A DNA stretch of 64,000 nucleotides from Pseudomonas sp. B28(2017). GTDB lineage: Bacteria > Pseudomonadota > Gammaproteobacteria > Pseudomonadales > Pseudomonadaceae. This document shows, in pieces, positions 1-8,308 of the stretch. The notes under the pieces were generated by a model, which made no database searches, was not told the origin of the DNA, and worked only from the letters and a program-made list of their open reading frames with translations. Position 1 is the first letter of the stretch, and each line of letters begins with the position of its first letter. The stretch covers positions 248,001-312,000 of the forward strand of contig NZ_NEJH01000004.1 in assembly GCF_002113025.1 (NCBI RefSeq), given 5' to 3'. The position numbers and the translations under genes are program-made.

Positions 1-45
1 ACTTTCAAGAGCCTTAACCGTGATGGCTTTACCTTCGTAAATCAT
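1..45 (-). CDS. fadB: Fatty acid oxidation complex alpha subunit FadB, N-terminal fragment
   Basis: Only the first 15 codons are in the window; the reading frame leaves at base 1. The encoded start, MIYEGKAITVKALES, is the characteristic N terminus of Pseudomonas FadB, the multifunctional enoyl-CoA hydratase/3-hydroxyacyl-CoA dehydrogenase of beta-oxidation. A GGAG ribosome site lies 8 bases before the ATG, which fixes the start. The upstream gap carries a PsrA-type operator, in keeping with the known PsrA control of this operon in pseudomonads. The family call rests on a short but distinctive stretch. Confidence 0.85.
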   Translation of the reverse strand, partial: MIYEGKAITVKALES

Positions 46-206
46 CAACTGATCTCCACGATATGGAAGCTGAACAGTACACGTCGGAAGCAGGCGACCG
101 GCTTGGCAGGACGTTAAACGTCGATGCTACGCCAATCTGCCCGGCACACCCGCCAACGCGATAGTCGGGATTCTGTAGGAGCGGTCTGAAATACAAACGC
201 TCAATT

Positions 207-220
207 CATACGCCCGTTTG
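207..220. promoter_or_regulatory. PsrA-type operator upstream of fadB
   Basis: CATAC-GCCC-GTTTG matches the PsrA consensus (G/C)AAAC-N2-4-GTTT(G/C) at nine of ten fixed positions, and the symmetry extends outward (AATTCATACG against CGTTTGATTT). PsrA is the TetR-family fatty-acid sensor that represses the fadBA operon in Pseudomonas. The site lies about 160 bases before the fadB start, on the side from which fadB must be transcribed. The function is inferred from the motif and its neighbour. Confidence 0.55.
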
Positions 221-379
221 ATTTGGGTACGCCACCTTCACGGAATTTCCGCCAATTGTCAATCGCCCAGAATGCGGGTTGAAAAGCGACTTTGCGGTCA
301 TTTCTGTAAGACGAAGGCCTGCAACACGCGGCTGCATGTGGAGACATTCATAAGATCAATCATTAGAAAAGTCGCCCTA

Positions 380-530
380 ATTCGCTGCAGCCCGTGTTTA
401 ACGGGCTACGCTGGCGAAACCAAGGGAAAAAGTTGAACGCTTTGGCGAACGCCCAGCGTAAGATCAGCCCACACCGTTTTACCGGCCTGCCTGGCCAACT
501 CCGGCCCGATGATGAATATCGGGCTTTTTA
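380..530 (+). ncRNA. Candidate structured small RNA with intrinsic terminator
   Basis: The 516-base gap between fadB and the gene at 562 has no convincing protein gene but contains three consecutive hairpins on the plus strand. The first is a perfect 7-bp stem (389-395 with 401-407). The second is a long-range stem pairing TACGCTGG-CG at 407-416 with CGCCCAGCGTA at 450-460. The third is a 7-bp GC-rich stem followed by a T run (504-529). No plus-strand gene lies upstream to need that terminator. The 5' end is a guess and no strong promoter was seen. It could also be a leftover repeat structure. Confidence 0.3.
504..530 (+). terminator. Intrinsic terminator of the candidate small RNA
   Basis: GCCCGAT and ATCGGGC form a perfect 7-bp stem around a 7-base loop, followed directly by TTTTT. 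The T run is on the plus strand, although the nearest protein genes on both sides are on the minus strand. Confidence 0.6.
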
Positions 531-561
531 TTGCCTGCGAAAAAACCTGTAGGAGCGGGTT

Positions 562-999
562 TCAGGCGAGCGCTTTGAGGGTGGCGTCGATGTGCTGCAA
601 CACCTCTGCCTCGCCCTTCTCGCCCCAATACAAAGCGATGATCTGCTTGTCAGCCTCGACCTTGTAGACATTGCCAGGCAATTTTTCGAAATGATTGAGC
701 AGCGCTCGATCCTCGCAGGCTTCCTGCCACTGATTCACCCACAGACCCGGTGATTTTTGCCAGTAGCTCCAGCACGCCGGCTGATTGCCGCGTCGCGGAC
801 GATGGTACTGGGCGCACGGGCTAGGCGGCACCTGGCTCAGCCAGTGCGGCCATTCCTGCGGCGCCAATTGCATGGCCAGGCCGATGCGCCGGGCCTCCAT
901 CCGCAGGGCGATACGCCCACTCTGGGCACGTGACGGGCGCAACCATGCCAGCGGGCTGAGTACCACCAGCAGGATTGACACCACTATCCAGACCGTCAT
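562..999 (-). CDS. Small single-pass membrane protein, function unknown
   Basis: The product has 145 residues. A hydrophobic segment at about residues 2-20 (MTVWIVVSILLVVLSPLAWL) is followed by an Arg-rich stretch, which suggests an N-terminal anchor with the body in the cytoplasm. The body is rich in Trp, Cys and Gln and shows no motif I recognise. The start at 999 is preferred over an upstream ATG because GGGAG lies 7 bases before it. The TGA stop sits inside a degenerate REP arm. It stands between fadB and the usp-uup pair, a position held by an uncharacterised gene in other pseudomonads. It is divergent from the usp gene. Confidence 0.75.
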   Translation of the reverse strand: MTVWIVVSILLVVLSPLAWLRPSRAQSGRIALRMEARRIGLAMQLAPQEWPHWLSQVPPSPCAQYHRPRRGNQPACWSYWQKSPGLWVNQWQEACEDRALLNHFEKLPGNVYKVEADKQIIALYWGEKGEAEVLQHIDATLKALA

Positions 1000-1103
1000 A
1001 TCTGTACTCCCGATTCTTGATGAGCCCATTGTGTCACTTTGGAACCAATGCGCTTGAAACCAGCCATACTTACCAATATTGCAATCCTCAGGAGGAGCAC
1101 CTC

Positions 1104-1544
1104 ATGCCCTACAACCATATTCTGGTCGCTGTAGATCTGACCGAAGAGTGCGACCCTGTGATCCACCGCGCTCGCGAGCTGTCAGTGAGCAACGGCGCGA
1201 AACTGTCACTGGTGCACATTGTCGAGCCGATGGCCATGGCCTTCGGTGGCGACGTGCCAATGGACCTGTCACAACTGCAACAGCAGCAGTTCGATCAGGC
1301 CAAGGAGCGCCTTGACCGGTTGATCAACAAGTATCCTGAACTCTCAAAAGAGTACAGCCACCTGACCTATGGCCAACCACGCCAGGAAATCCATCATATG
1401 GCCAAGGAACAGGAGTGCGACCTGATCGTCGTAGGTAGTCATGGCCGCCACGGCCTGGCACTGCTGCTGGGCTCCACCGCCAATGACGTGCTGCATGGAG
1501 CGCCTTGCGATGTGCTTGCGGTGCGCCTGCAAACCAAAAGCTGA
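1104..1544 (+). CDS. Universal stress protein, UspA family
   Basis: This is a 146-residue single-domain UspA protein. It opens with MPYNHILVAVDLTEE, the usual first strand and Asp, and ends with the ATP-binding signature GSHGRHGLALLLGSTANDV (G2xG9xGS/T type) at about residues 112-130. Such proteins bind ATP, dimerise and aid survival under starvation or low oxygen. GGAGGAG lies 7 bases before the ATG; the open frame continues further upstream but has no ribosome site. It stands alone and ends at a REP hairpin and a terminator shared with uup. No ANR box was seen upstream. Confidence 0.92.
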   Translation: MPYNHILVAVDLTEECDPVIHRARELSVSNGAKLSLVHIVEPMAMAFGGDVPMDLSQLQQQQFDQAKERLDRLINKYPELSKEYSHLTYGQPRQEIHHMAKEQECDLIVVGSHGRHGLALLLGSTANDVLHGAPCDVLAVRLQTKS

Positions 1545-1560
1545 CAACAACTCTACCCAT

Positions 1561-1586
1561 GTGGGAGCGAGCAGGCTCGCCCCCAC
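1561..1586. repeat. REP singlet
   Basis: GTGGGAGCGAGCAGGCTCGC followed by CCCCAC forms a near-perfect hairpin of the Pseudomonas REP type, placed between the usp stop codon and the shared terminator. Confidence 0.8.
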
Positions 1587-1620
1587 AATGGAACCGCAAC
1601 AGTCTCCAGATCTACATATG

Positions 1621-1660
1621 AAAAGCCCAGCGTTCACGCGTGTGAAGCCGGGCTTTTTTA
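1621..1660. terminator. Bidirectional terminator between usp and uup
   Basis: AAAAGCCC and GGGCTTTTTT flank a GC-rich interior, giving a T run on both strands. It sits between two converging genes and can serve both. Confidence 0.85.
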
Positions 1661-1672
1661 TTGCCGGATCAA

Positions 1673-3592
1673 TCAGGCATCCAGCTCGGCCCAGCGCTCG
1701 ACCATGATGTCGAGCTCAGCCTGCAACTGCTCCAGCTGAGCAATCACCGCAGCCGTCTCGGCAACAGGACGCTGATAGAAACCCACATCCGCCATCTGCG
1801 CTTCAACAGTAGCAATCTGCTGCTCCATGGCTTCAATCTGCCCCGGCAACGCTTCCAGCTCGCGCTGCAGCTTGTAGCTGAGCTTTTTCTTCGCCACTGG
1901 CGCTTCGACGGCTGCCGCCACCGGCGCAGGCTCGGCCTTCACCACGGCGGAGTTCAGGTCGGCCTTGCCAGACTTGCTCTCGGTCACGCCCAACAGACGC
2001 GGCGAGCCGCCCTGGCGCAGCCAGTCCTGATAACCGCCAACGTATTCGCGAACCCTGCCTTCGCCTTCGAAAACCAGGGTACTGGTGACCACGTTATCGA
2101 GGAATGCCCGGTCGTGGCTAACCATCAGTACGGTGCCGCTGAAGGTCAGCAAGACCTCTTCGAGCAATTCGAGGGTTTCGACGTCGAGGTCGTTGGTCGG
2201 CTCGTCGAGTACCAGCAGGTTCGCCGGCTTGCTGAACAGCTTGGCCAGCAACAGACGGGCACGCTCACCACCGGACAGCGCCTTGACCGGCGTGCGCGCA
2301 CGCTGTGGGCTGAACAGGAAGTCGCCGAGGTAGCTCAATACATGGCGGCTCTGGCCGTCGATATCGATGAAGTCGCGACCTTCGGCGACGTTGTCAATCA
2401 CGGTTTTTTCCAGGTCCAGTTGATGGCGCAACTGGTCGAAGTAGGCGACATCGATCCGGGTGCCCTCTTCCACTTTGCCGCTGGTTGGCTGCAAGCCGCT
2501 GAGCATCAGCTTCAGCAGTGTGGTCTTGCCGGTACCGTTGGCGCCGAGCAGACCGATACGGTCGCCGCGCTGCAGTACCATGGAGAAGTCCTTGATCAGG
2601 AACGGACCGTCCGGGTGAGCGAAGCTCACGTTCTCGAGCACCATCACCTGCTTGCCGGACTTGTCGGCGGTTTCCAGCTGGATGTTGGCCTTGCCGGTAC
2701 GCTCACGACGCTCGCTGCGCTCGACACGCAAGGCTTTGAGCGCACGTACGCGGCCTTCATTGCGGGTACGACGGGCCTTGATGCCCTGGCGAATCCACAC
2801 TTCTTCCTGGGCCAGGCGCTTGTCGAACAACGCGTTGGCGGTTTCTTCGGCGGCCAGTGCGGCTTCTTTGTGCACGAGGAAACTGGCGTAGTCGCCGTTC
2901 CAGTCGATCAGGCCGCCGCGATCCAGTTCGAGGATGCGGGTTGCCAGGTTCTGCAGGAAAGAACGGTCGTGCGTGATGAACAGCACGGCGCCCTGGAAAT
3001 CCTTCAGCGCTTCTTCAAGCCAGGCGATGGCACCGATGTCCAGGTGGTTGGTTGGTTCGTCGAGCAGCAGCAGGTCCGGCTCGGACACCAGGGCCTGGGC
3101 CAGCAGGACGCGACGACGCCAACCGCCGGACAACTCGGCGAGGGTCTTGTCGGCCGGCAGTTGCAGGCGGCTCAAGGTGCTGTCGACGAGCGTCTGCAAG
3201 CGCCAGCCATCGCGGGCTTCGAGGTCGTGCTGGACGTGCATCAGCTTGTCCAGATCGGCATCGGTAACGATGTTCTGGCTCAGGTGGTGATACTCGGCGA
3301 GCAACGCACCGACGCCATCCAGGCCTTCGGCCACCACGTCGAACACTGTCCGCTCGTCGGCTACCGGCAATTCTTGCGGCAATTCGCCGATCTTGAGCCC
3401 GGGCGCGCGCCAAACGGAGCCGTCATCGGGCTTCTGGTCGCCCTTGACGAGCTTCATCATGCTGGACTTGCCAGTGCCGTTGCGGCCGATGATGCACACC
3501 CGCTCACCACGGGCGATCTGCCAGGACACCTTGTCCAACAACGGCATAGCGCCGAAAGCAAGGGACACATCGCTGAATTTGAGCAGGGTCAT
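1673..3592 (-). CDS. uup: ABC-F family ATPase Uup
   Basis: The product has 639 residues, two ATP-binding cassettes and no membrane segment, so it is a soluble ABC-F protein rather than a transporter. Domain 1 has Walker A GRNGTGKSS near residue 37 and signature LSGGWRRR. Domain 2 has GANGTGKTT and LSGGERARLLLAK. After a Lys/Ala/Pro linker, a C-terminal coiled coil of about 75 residues (LEALPGQIEAMEQQ onward) matches the DNA-binding tail of Uup. In E. coli, Uup affects precise transposon excision and acts around the ribosome. The start at 3592 has GGAG 6 bases upstream; an earlier Met lacks one. It is divergent from slt. Confidence 0.93.
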   Translation of the reverse strand: MTLLKFSDVSLAFGAMPLLDKVSWQIARGERVCIIGRNGTGKSSMMKLVKGDQKPDDGSVWRAPGLKIGELPQELPVADERTVFDVVAEGLDGVGALLAEYHHLSQNIVTDADLDKLMHVQHDLEARDGWRLQTLVDSTLSRLQLPADKTLAELSGGWRRRVLLAQALVSEPDLLLLDEPTNHLDIGAIAWLEEALKDFQGAVLFITHDRSFLQNLATRILELDRGGLIDWNGDYASFLVHKEAALAAEETANALFDKRLAQEEVWIRQGIKARRTRNEGRVRALKALRVERSERRERTGKANIQLETADKSGKQVMVLENVSFAHPDGPFLIKDFSMVLQRGDRIGLLGANGTGKTTLLKLMLSGLQPTSGKVEEGTRIDVAYFDQLRHQLDLEKTVIDNVAEGRDFIDIDGQSRHVLSYLGDFLFSPQRARTPVKALSGGERARLLLAKLFSKPANLLVLDEPTNDLDVETLELLEEVLLTFSGTVLMVSHDRAFLDNVVTSTLVFEGEGRVREYVGGYQDWLRQGGSPRLLGVTESKSGKADLNSAVVKAEPAPVAAAVEAPVAKKKLSYKLQRELEALPGQIEAMEQQIATVEAQMADVGFYQRPVAETAAVIAQLEQLQAELDIMVERWAELDA

Positions 3593-3805
3593 GAGCTTCT
3601 CCAAAAACCGGGCGCGCATTCTACCTGACTTGAGGCTTCACAAGGCCGGCAATTTCACTCTCGTCGTACTCTGAGCGACAAATGTTGCGAACTGATGCGG
3701 GAAGACCCGCAAAGCTTTCGCCGGCTGCTGGCAAAAGGCTAAGCTACAGACAATTCAGTGCGGGCCCGGCCTGCACTTGTCATGATTTCTCTGCCCGGAC
3801 GTCTC

Positions 3806-5734
3806 ATGCGCAGTCGCCTCTTCAGACTTTTATCCTGTTTTCTTCTCTCTGCCGCTGCCGTTCAATCCGCCCAGGCGGTAGACCTTTCCACCCAACGCCA
3901 GTATTACGATGAAGCCAAACGCGCCCTGGCCAAGGGCGATAGTGGCCCGTACTTCCGTTACCGCCAGGCCCTCGCCGATTATCCACTGGAACCGTACCTG
4001 GCTTACGACGAGCTGACCGCGCGCCTGAAAAACGCGAGCAACGCCGAAATCGAGAAATTCCTCGCCGAACACGGCGACCTGCCCCAGGCCAACTGGATGA
4101 AACTGCGCTGGTTGCGCTGGCTGGCGGATCGGGGCGACTGGGCGACCTTCGTCAGGTATTACGACCCCAAGATGAACTTCACCGAACTGGACTGCCTGAA
4201 TGCGCAGTACCAGGTCAGCCATAACCTCAAATCCGAAGGTTATGCCAACACTGAAAAGCTCTGGATGACCGGTAAATCCCAACCCGAAGCCTGCGATGCC
4301 GTGTTCGGCATGTGGGCCGCGGACGGCCAGTTGACCGAGCAAAAACGCTGGGAGCGCGCCAAACTCGCCGCCCAGGCGCGCAACTACCCGCTGGCCAACA
4401 GCCTGGTCAACAGCATGACCACCCTTGCCCCTCGCGGTCGCTTGCTGGTGGACGTCGCGCAGAAACCGGAACTGCTCAACCAGCCGTCACGCTTCACCCC
4501 GGCCGATGAAGCCATGTCCGATGTGGTCAGCCTCGGCCTGCGCCGCCTGGCTCGCCAGGACCCGGACAAGGCAATGGACCTGCTTGATGGCTACGCCAGC
4601 AGCATGCACTTCTCCCGGGATGAAAAAGTGGCGATCGCCCGGGAAATCGGCCTGACACTCGCACGACGCTTCGACAGCCGTGCGCTGGATGTCATGACCA
4701 AATACGACCCCGAGCTGCGCGACAACACGGTTTCCGAATGGCGCTTGCGCCTGCTCCTGCGCCTGGCGCGCTGGGACGATGCTTATCAGTTGACCCGCCG
4801 CCTGCCCCAGGACCTGGCCACCACCAACCGCTGGCGCTATTGGCAGGCCCGGAGCCTGGAACTGGCGCAACCGCAGAATCCGGAAGCACAGACGCTCTAT
4901 AAAAGCCTGGCCCGCGAACGCGACTTCTACGGTTTCCTCGCTGCCGATCGCTCACAGTCGCCCTACTCGCTGCTCAACAAACCGCTGGTGCTCAGCCAGG
5001 CCACCATCAACAAAGTGCGCAACACCCCTGGCGTGCGCCGCGCCCTGGAGCTGCACGCCCGCGGGCAGGTCGTCGACGGTCGCCGCGAGTGGTATTACGT
5101 CAGCCGCCACTTCAGCCGCGACGAAATGGTCGCCCAGGCCAAACTGGCCTACGACCTGAAATGGTACTTCCCGGCGATCCGCACCATCAGTCAGGCGCAG
5201 TATTGGGATGACCTGGATATCCGCTTCCCGATGGCTCACCGCAATACCCTGGTCCGTGAAGCGAAGAACCGCGGCCTGCATCCGAGCTGGGCGTTCGCCA
5301 TCACCCGCCAGGAAAGCGCGTTCATGGACGACGCCCGTTCCGGTGTCGGCGCCTCGGGCCTGATGCAACTGATGCCCGCCACCGCCAAGGAAACTGCACG
5401 CAAGTTCAGCATTCCCTATAGCTCACCACAGCAATTGTTCGATCCGGACAAGAACATCCAGCTCGGTGCCGCCTACCTGAGCCAGGTGCACAGCCAGTTC
5501 AACGGCAACCGTGTGCTGGCCTCCGCCGCCTACAATGCCGGCCCCGGCCGTGTACGCCAATGGCTGCGCGGTGCGGACCACCTGAGTTTCGACGTGTGGG
5601 TAGAAAGCATTCCGTTCGACGAAACCCGCCAGTACGTGCAAAACGTATTGTCGTACTCGGTGATCTACGGCCAGAAGCTCAATTCGCCACAACCGATCGT
5701 GGATTGGCATGAGCGATACTTCGATGATCAATGA
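3806..5734 (+). CDS. slt: Soluble lytic murein transglycosylase Slt
   Basis: Slt cleaves the MurNAc-GlcNAc bond of peptidoglycan to give 1,6-anhydromuropeptides in the periplasm. The product is 642 residues, as usual for Slt70. It has a signal peptide (MRSRLFRLLSCFLLSAAA, cut after AQA), a long alpha-superhelical region, and a C-terminal lysozyme-like domain with ITRQESAF (catalytic Glu503), SGLMQLMPATA and the AYNAGPGRV motif. The chosen start puts the signal peptide first but has only a weak CGGA ribosome site; a Met 8 codons earlier is the alternative. It is monocistronic and ends just before a REP doublet. Confidence 0.93.
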   Translation: MRSRLFRLLSCFLLSAAAVQSAQAVDLSTQRQYYDEAKRALAKGDSGPYFRYRQALADYPLEPYLAYDELTARLKNASNAEIEKFLAEHGDLPQANWMKLRWLRWLADRGDWATFVRYYDPKMNFTELDCLNAQYQVSHNLKSEGYANTEKLWMTGKSQPEACDAVFGMWAADGQLTEQKRWERAKLAAQARNYPLANSLVNSMTTLAPRGRLLVDVAQKPELLNQPSRFTPADEAMSDVVSLGLRRLARQDPDKAMDLLDGYASSMHFSRDEKVAIAREIGLTLARRFDSRALDVMTKYDPELRDNTVSEWRLRLLLRLARWDDAYQLTRRLPQDLATTNRWRYWQARSLELAQPQNPEAQTLYKSLARERDFYGFLAADRSQSPYSLLNKPLVLSQATINKVRNTPGVRRALELHARGQVVDGRREWYYVSRHFSRDEMVAQAKLAYDLKWYFPAIRTISQAQYWDDLDIRFPMAHRNTLVREAKNRGLHPSWAFAITRQESAFMDDARSGVGASGLMQLMPATAKETARKFSIPYSSPQQLFDPDKNIQLGAAYLSQVHSQFNGNRVLASAAYNAGPGRVRQWLRGADHLSFDVWVESIPFDETRQYVQNVLSYSVIYGQKLNSPQPIVDWHERYFDDQ

Positions 5735-5738
5735 TCAC

Positions 5739-5852
5739 TGTAGGAGCGAGCCTGCTCGCGATGGACATTAGAATGCCGCTGGGTGTCAGGCATCCCGCGT
5801 CATCATTGACGACCATCGTCGGAACGCCGCCCGGAGCAGGCTCGCTCCTACA
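5739..5852. repeat. REP doublet (REPIN) with conserved spacer, copy 1
   Basis: Two inverted REP arms (TGTAGGAGCGAGCCTGCTCG and its complement) enclose a spacer containing GGGTGTCAGG and TTGACGACCATCG. The same spacer recurs at 8149-8248 and 58453-58566. It lies between converging slt and the ABC exporter; the exporter's TAG stop is part of the right arm. Confidence 0.85.
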
Positions 5853-7626
5853 AGAGTTCCCCAGCGTTAATCAATCCATCACTGAACTGCAACGCCGCCA
5901 ACCGCGCATACAACGCATTGCTGGCAATCAGCTCCTGATGCGTCCCCACCGCCACCAGCTTCCCCTGATCCATCACCGCGATCCGGTCGGCGTTTTTCAC
6001 CGTGGCCAGGCGATGGGCGATCACCAGGGTGGTTCGGTTTTTCATCAGGCTCGGCAGCGCCTGCTGAATCAGGTGTTCGCTCTGAGCGTCGAGGGCGCTG
6101 GTGGCTTCGTCGAGGAGCAGGATCGGGGCGTCCACCAGCAACGCGCGGGCGATGGCCAGGCGTTGGCGCTGGCCGCCGGACAAACCGAGCCCGCCATCCC
6201 CCAGATGCGTCTGGTAACCGTTGGGCATGGCTTCGATAAAGTCATGGGCGTAAGCGATTTTCGCCGCCTCCAGCACCTCGGCCGGAGTCGCCTTCGGATT
6301 GCCGTAGCGAATGTTTTCTTCGATGCTGCCGAAAAACAGCGCCGGGGTTTGTGACACCAGGGCGAAGCAACGGCGCAGATCCAGTGGATCGAGTTGAGTC
6401 AAGGGCACGCCATCGAGCAGGATGCACCCCGCGGCCGGGTCGTAAAAGCGCAGCAGCAAGTCATACACCGTCGACTTGCCGGCCCCTGATGGCCCGACCA
6501 GCGCCAACGTCTCACCGGCATTGACGGTCAGGTTCAGGCCGTCGACAGCATAACTCTCCGGCCGCGACGGGTAGGAAAAACGCACATTCTGCAATTGCAG
6601 GTGGCCGTCGACCCGTTCCGGCAGTTTCACCGTGCCGGACACCGGCGGCAGAATGATGTTTTCCGAGCGCAGCAACTCGGCAATCCGTTCGGCCGCGCCG
6701 GCCGCCCGCTGCAACTCGCCGATCACCTCGCTCAAGGTGCCGAACGCACTGCCGACGATCAGGCTGTAGAACACGAACGCCGCCAGCTCGCCGGCGGAAA
6801 TCCGCCCGGCGATGACGTCCATGCCGCCAACCCAGAGCATCACCCCGACCGCGCCCAATACCAGGACGATCACCAGGGTAATCAGCCACGCCCGCTGGAA
6901 GATGCGCTTGCGCGCGGTGTTGAAGGCCTCCTCCACCGTCACGGCAAACCGCCCCTCGTCCTGGGCCTGATGGTTGTAGGCCTGCACGGTCTTGATCTGG
7001 CCAAGGGTTTGCGACACATAACTGCCGATATCGGCAATCCGGTCCTGACTCAGGCGTGACAGGTTACGCACCCGGCGCCCGAAGATCAGGATCGGCGCGA
7101 TCACCAAGGGCAAGGCCACCACCACGATGCTGGTGAGCTTGGGGTTGGTGATGAACAACAGGACGATCCCGCCGATCACCATCAACAGATTGCGCAAGAA
7201 CAACGACAGCGAAGAACCGATGACCGACTGCAGCAGCGTGGTATCGGCGGTCAGGCGGGACTGGATTTCGGAACTGCGATTGTCTTCGTAAAACCCGGGG
7301 TGCAGATAAATCAGATGATTGAACACCTGACGCCGGATGTCGGCGACACAGCGCTCGCCGATCCATGACACCAGGTAAAACCGTACGAACGTACCGATCG
7401 CCAGCCCCATGACCAGCAACATGAACAGAGCGATGGACTGATTGAGCAGATGCGGTGACTGGGTCATGAACCCCTTGTCCACCAGCAGGCGAATGCCCTG
7501 CCCCATGGACAAGGTGATGCCAGCGGTGACGATCAACGCCAGCAAGGCGCCGAAGGCCTGCCAGCGATAGGGCGCAATGAAACGACTGGCCAGGCGAAAG
7601 GCACGGCGGTGACGAACAGAGAGCAT
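5848..7626 (-). CDS. MsbA-like ABC exporter, fused membrane and ATPase domains
   Basis: This 592-residue half-transporter should dimerise to form a full exporter in the inner membrane. An ABC exporter domain (about residues 10-290, six helices) precedes an ATPase with Walker A GPSGAGKST, signature LSGGQRQRLAIARALL and Walker B ILLLDEAT. It resembles the MsbA-related subfamily, but the substrate (lipid, drug or peptide) cannot be told from sequence. The start is uncertain: ATG 7626 follows GGATGA, ATG 7635 is three codons earlier, and a TTG lies at 7653. The TAG stop lies within a REP arm. It stands alone. Confidence 0.85.
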   Translation of the reverse strand: MLSVRHRRAFRLASRFIAPYRWQAFGALLALIVTAGITLSMGQGIRLLVDKGFMTQSPHLLNQSIALFMLLVMGLAIGTFVRFYLVSWIGERCVADIRRQVFNHLIYLHPGFYEDNRSSEIQSRLTADTTLLQSVIGSSLSLFLRNLLMVIGGIVLLFITNPKLTSIVVVALPLVIAPILIFGRRVRNLSRLSQDRIADIGSYVSQTLGQIKTVQAYNHQAQDEGRFAVTVEEAFNTARKRIFQRAWLITLVIVLVLGAVGVMLWVGGMDVIAGRISAGELAAFVFYSLIVGSAFGTLSEVIGELQRAAGAAERIAELLRSENIILPPVSGTVKLPERVDGHLQLQNVRFSYPSRPESYAVDGLNLTVNAGETLALVGPSGAGKSTVYDLLLRFYDPAAGCILLDGVPLTQLDPLDLRRCFALVSQTPALFFGSIEENIRYGNPKATPAEVLEAAKIAYAHDFIEAMPNGYQTHLGDGGLGLSGGQRQRLAIARALLVDAPILLLDEATSALDAQSEHLIQQALPSLMKNRTTLVIAHRLATVKNADRIAVMDQGKLVAVGTHQELIASNALYARLAALQFSDGLINAGELL

Positions 7627-7737
7627 CGCATTCATCCAGGACAAAGCAGTCAATAGGGTCAGCCTACATCGCTCAATGGGGTGGCTCGCTGCAAATCACA
7701 ATGAGTCAGGTTAATTATGTCCGCCAACACTAGAGGC

Positions 7738-7754
7738 TAGACGCTATTGGTCTA
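7738..7754. promoter_or_regulatory. Short palindrome TAGAC-N7-GTCTA
   Basis: This 5-bp-arm inverted repeat lies in the 260-base gap between the divergent exporter and PA1571-family genes. It could be an operator for either; short arms make chance likely. Confidence 0.2.
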
Positions 7755-7886
7755 AAGTTCGGGTAGCCACGTCGTGGCATTTCTGGTGGACTGGTTGTGC
7801 CCCTCAGGAAAGATCGCAGGGAGTTGTCATAGCCCGGTCACCTGGCGGTTCTACAGTAAGTACACAACCTGATGAGGAGACAGGCC

Positions 7887-8066
7887 ATGTCCTTGCAACA
7901 CAGCAGCGATGACAAGATTCAAGTGATCCGCACGCAACCAGACCAGTCTCTGGGTTGCTCGATTATTGACGAGCAGGGCCGCGAAGTACCGATCACTGAA
8001 GAGATGATCCAGAGCGCATGTCGCGAACTGGAAAAACGATTGGTCAAGCCTGCCGAACAAAAGTGA
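7887..8066 (+). CDS. PA1571-family small protein, function unknown
   Basis: This 59-residue soluble protein begins MSLQHSSDDKIQVIRTQPDQ and is strongly charged, with an amphipathic helix in its last third (ITEEMIQSACRELEKRL). It matches the small Pseudomonas family named after PA1571, whose role is not known to me. GAGGAG lies 8 bases before the ATG, better than for the Met five codons upstream. It stands alone with its own strong terminator, so it is probably a genuinely expressed monocistronic gene. Neither membrane segment nor cysteine pair is present. Confidence 0.85.
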   Translation: MSLQHSSDDKIQVIRTQPDQSLGCSIIDEQGREVPITEEMIQSACRELEKRLVKPAEQK

Positions 8067-8085
8067 TATAGCCACCGTCTTCTTG

Positions 8086-8114
8086 ACCCGGCCCATGGTT
8101 GGCCGGGTTTTTTA
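8086..8114 (+). terminator. Intrinsic terminator after the PA1571-family gene
   Basis: ACCCGGCC and GGCCGGGT form a perfect 8-bp stem with a 7-base loop, followed by TTTTTATT, starting 19 bases past the stop codon. Confidence 0.9.
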
Positions 8115-8148
8115 TTGCCGACCCAAAAAGGCAATTACCCCCTCTCTC

Positions 8149-8248
8149 TGTAGGAGCAAGCATGCTCGCGATGAACCTGAGAGCACCACGGGGTGTCAGG
8201 TTTCCCACGTGATCGTTGACGACCATCGCGAGCAGGCTCGCTCCTACA
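8149..8248. repeat. REP doublet (REPIN) with conserved spacer, copy 2
   Basis: Inverted arms TGTAGGAGCAAGCATGCTCGCG and CGCGAGCAGGCTCGCTCCTACA surround a spacer with GGGTGTCAGG and CGTTGACGACCATCG, shared with copies at 5739 and 58453. Confidence 0.85.
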
Positions 8249-8275
8249 GGGGATTTGTGGTGCATGAAGATCCTG

Positions 8276-8300
8276 TGTGGGAGCGGGCTTGCCCGCGATA
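8276..8300. repeat. REP singlet beside copy 2
   Basis: GTGGGAGCGGGCTTGCCCGCG is a REP variant with GGGC in place of GAGC. It lies 8 bases past the pdxB stop codon. Confidence 0.75.
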
Positions 8301-8308
8301 GGGCCGCC

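Noticed and set aside
218..436. 72-codon frame in the fadB-upstream gap
   Set aside because: No ribosome site precedes it, the product has odd composition (many Cys and Arg), and it overlaps the candidate RNA hairpins.
562..999. YajC-type translocase subunit call for the small membrane protein
   Set aside because: It has an N-terminal helix like YajC, but I see no YajC sequence motif and no secDF context.
1661..3628. 655-codon open frame opposite uup on the plus strand
   Set aside because: It mirrors uup almost end to end and arises from GC-rich codon use; the composition is low-complexity (many Gln, His, Leu, Gly) and there is no ribosome site or domain.
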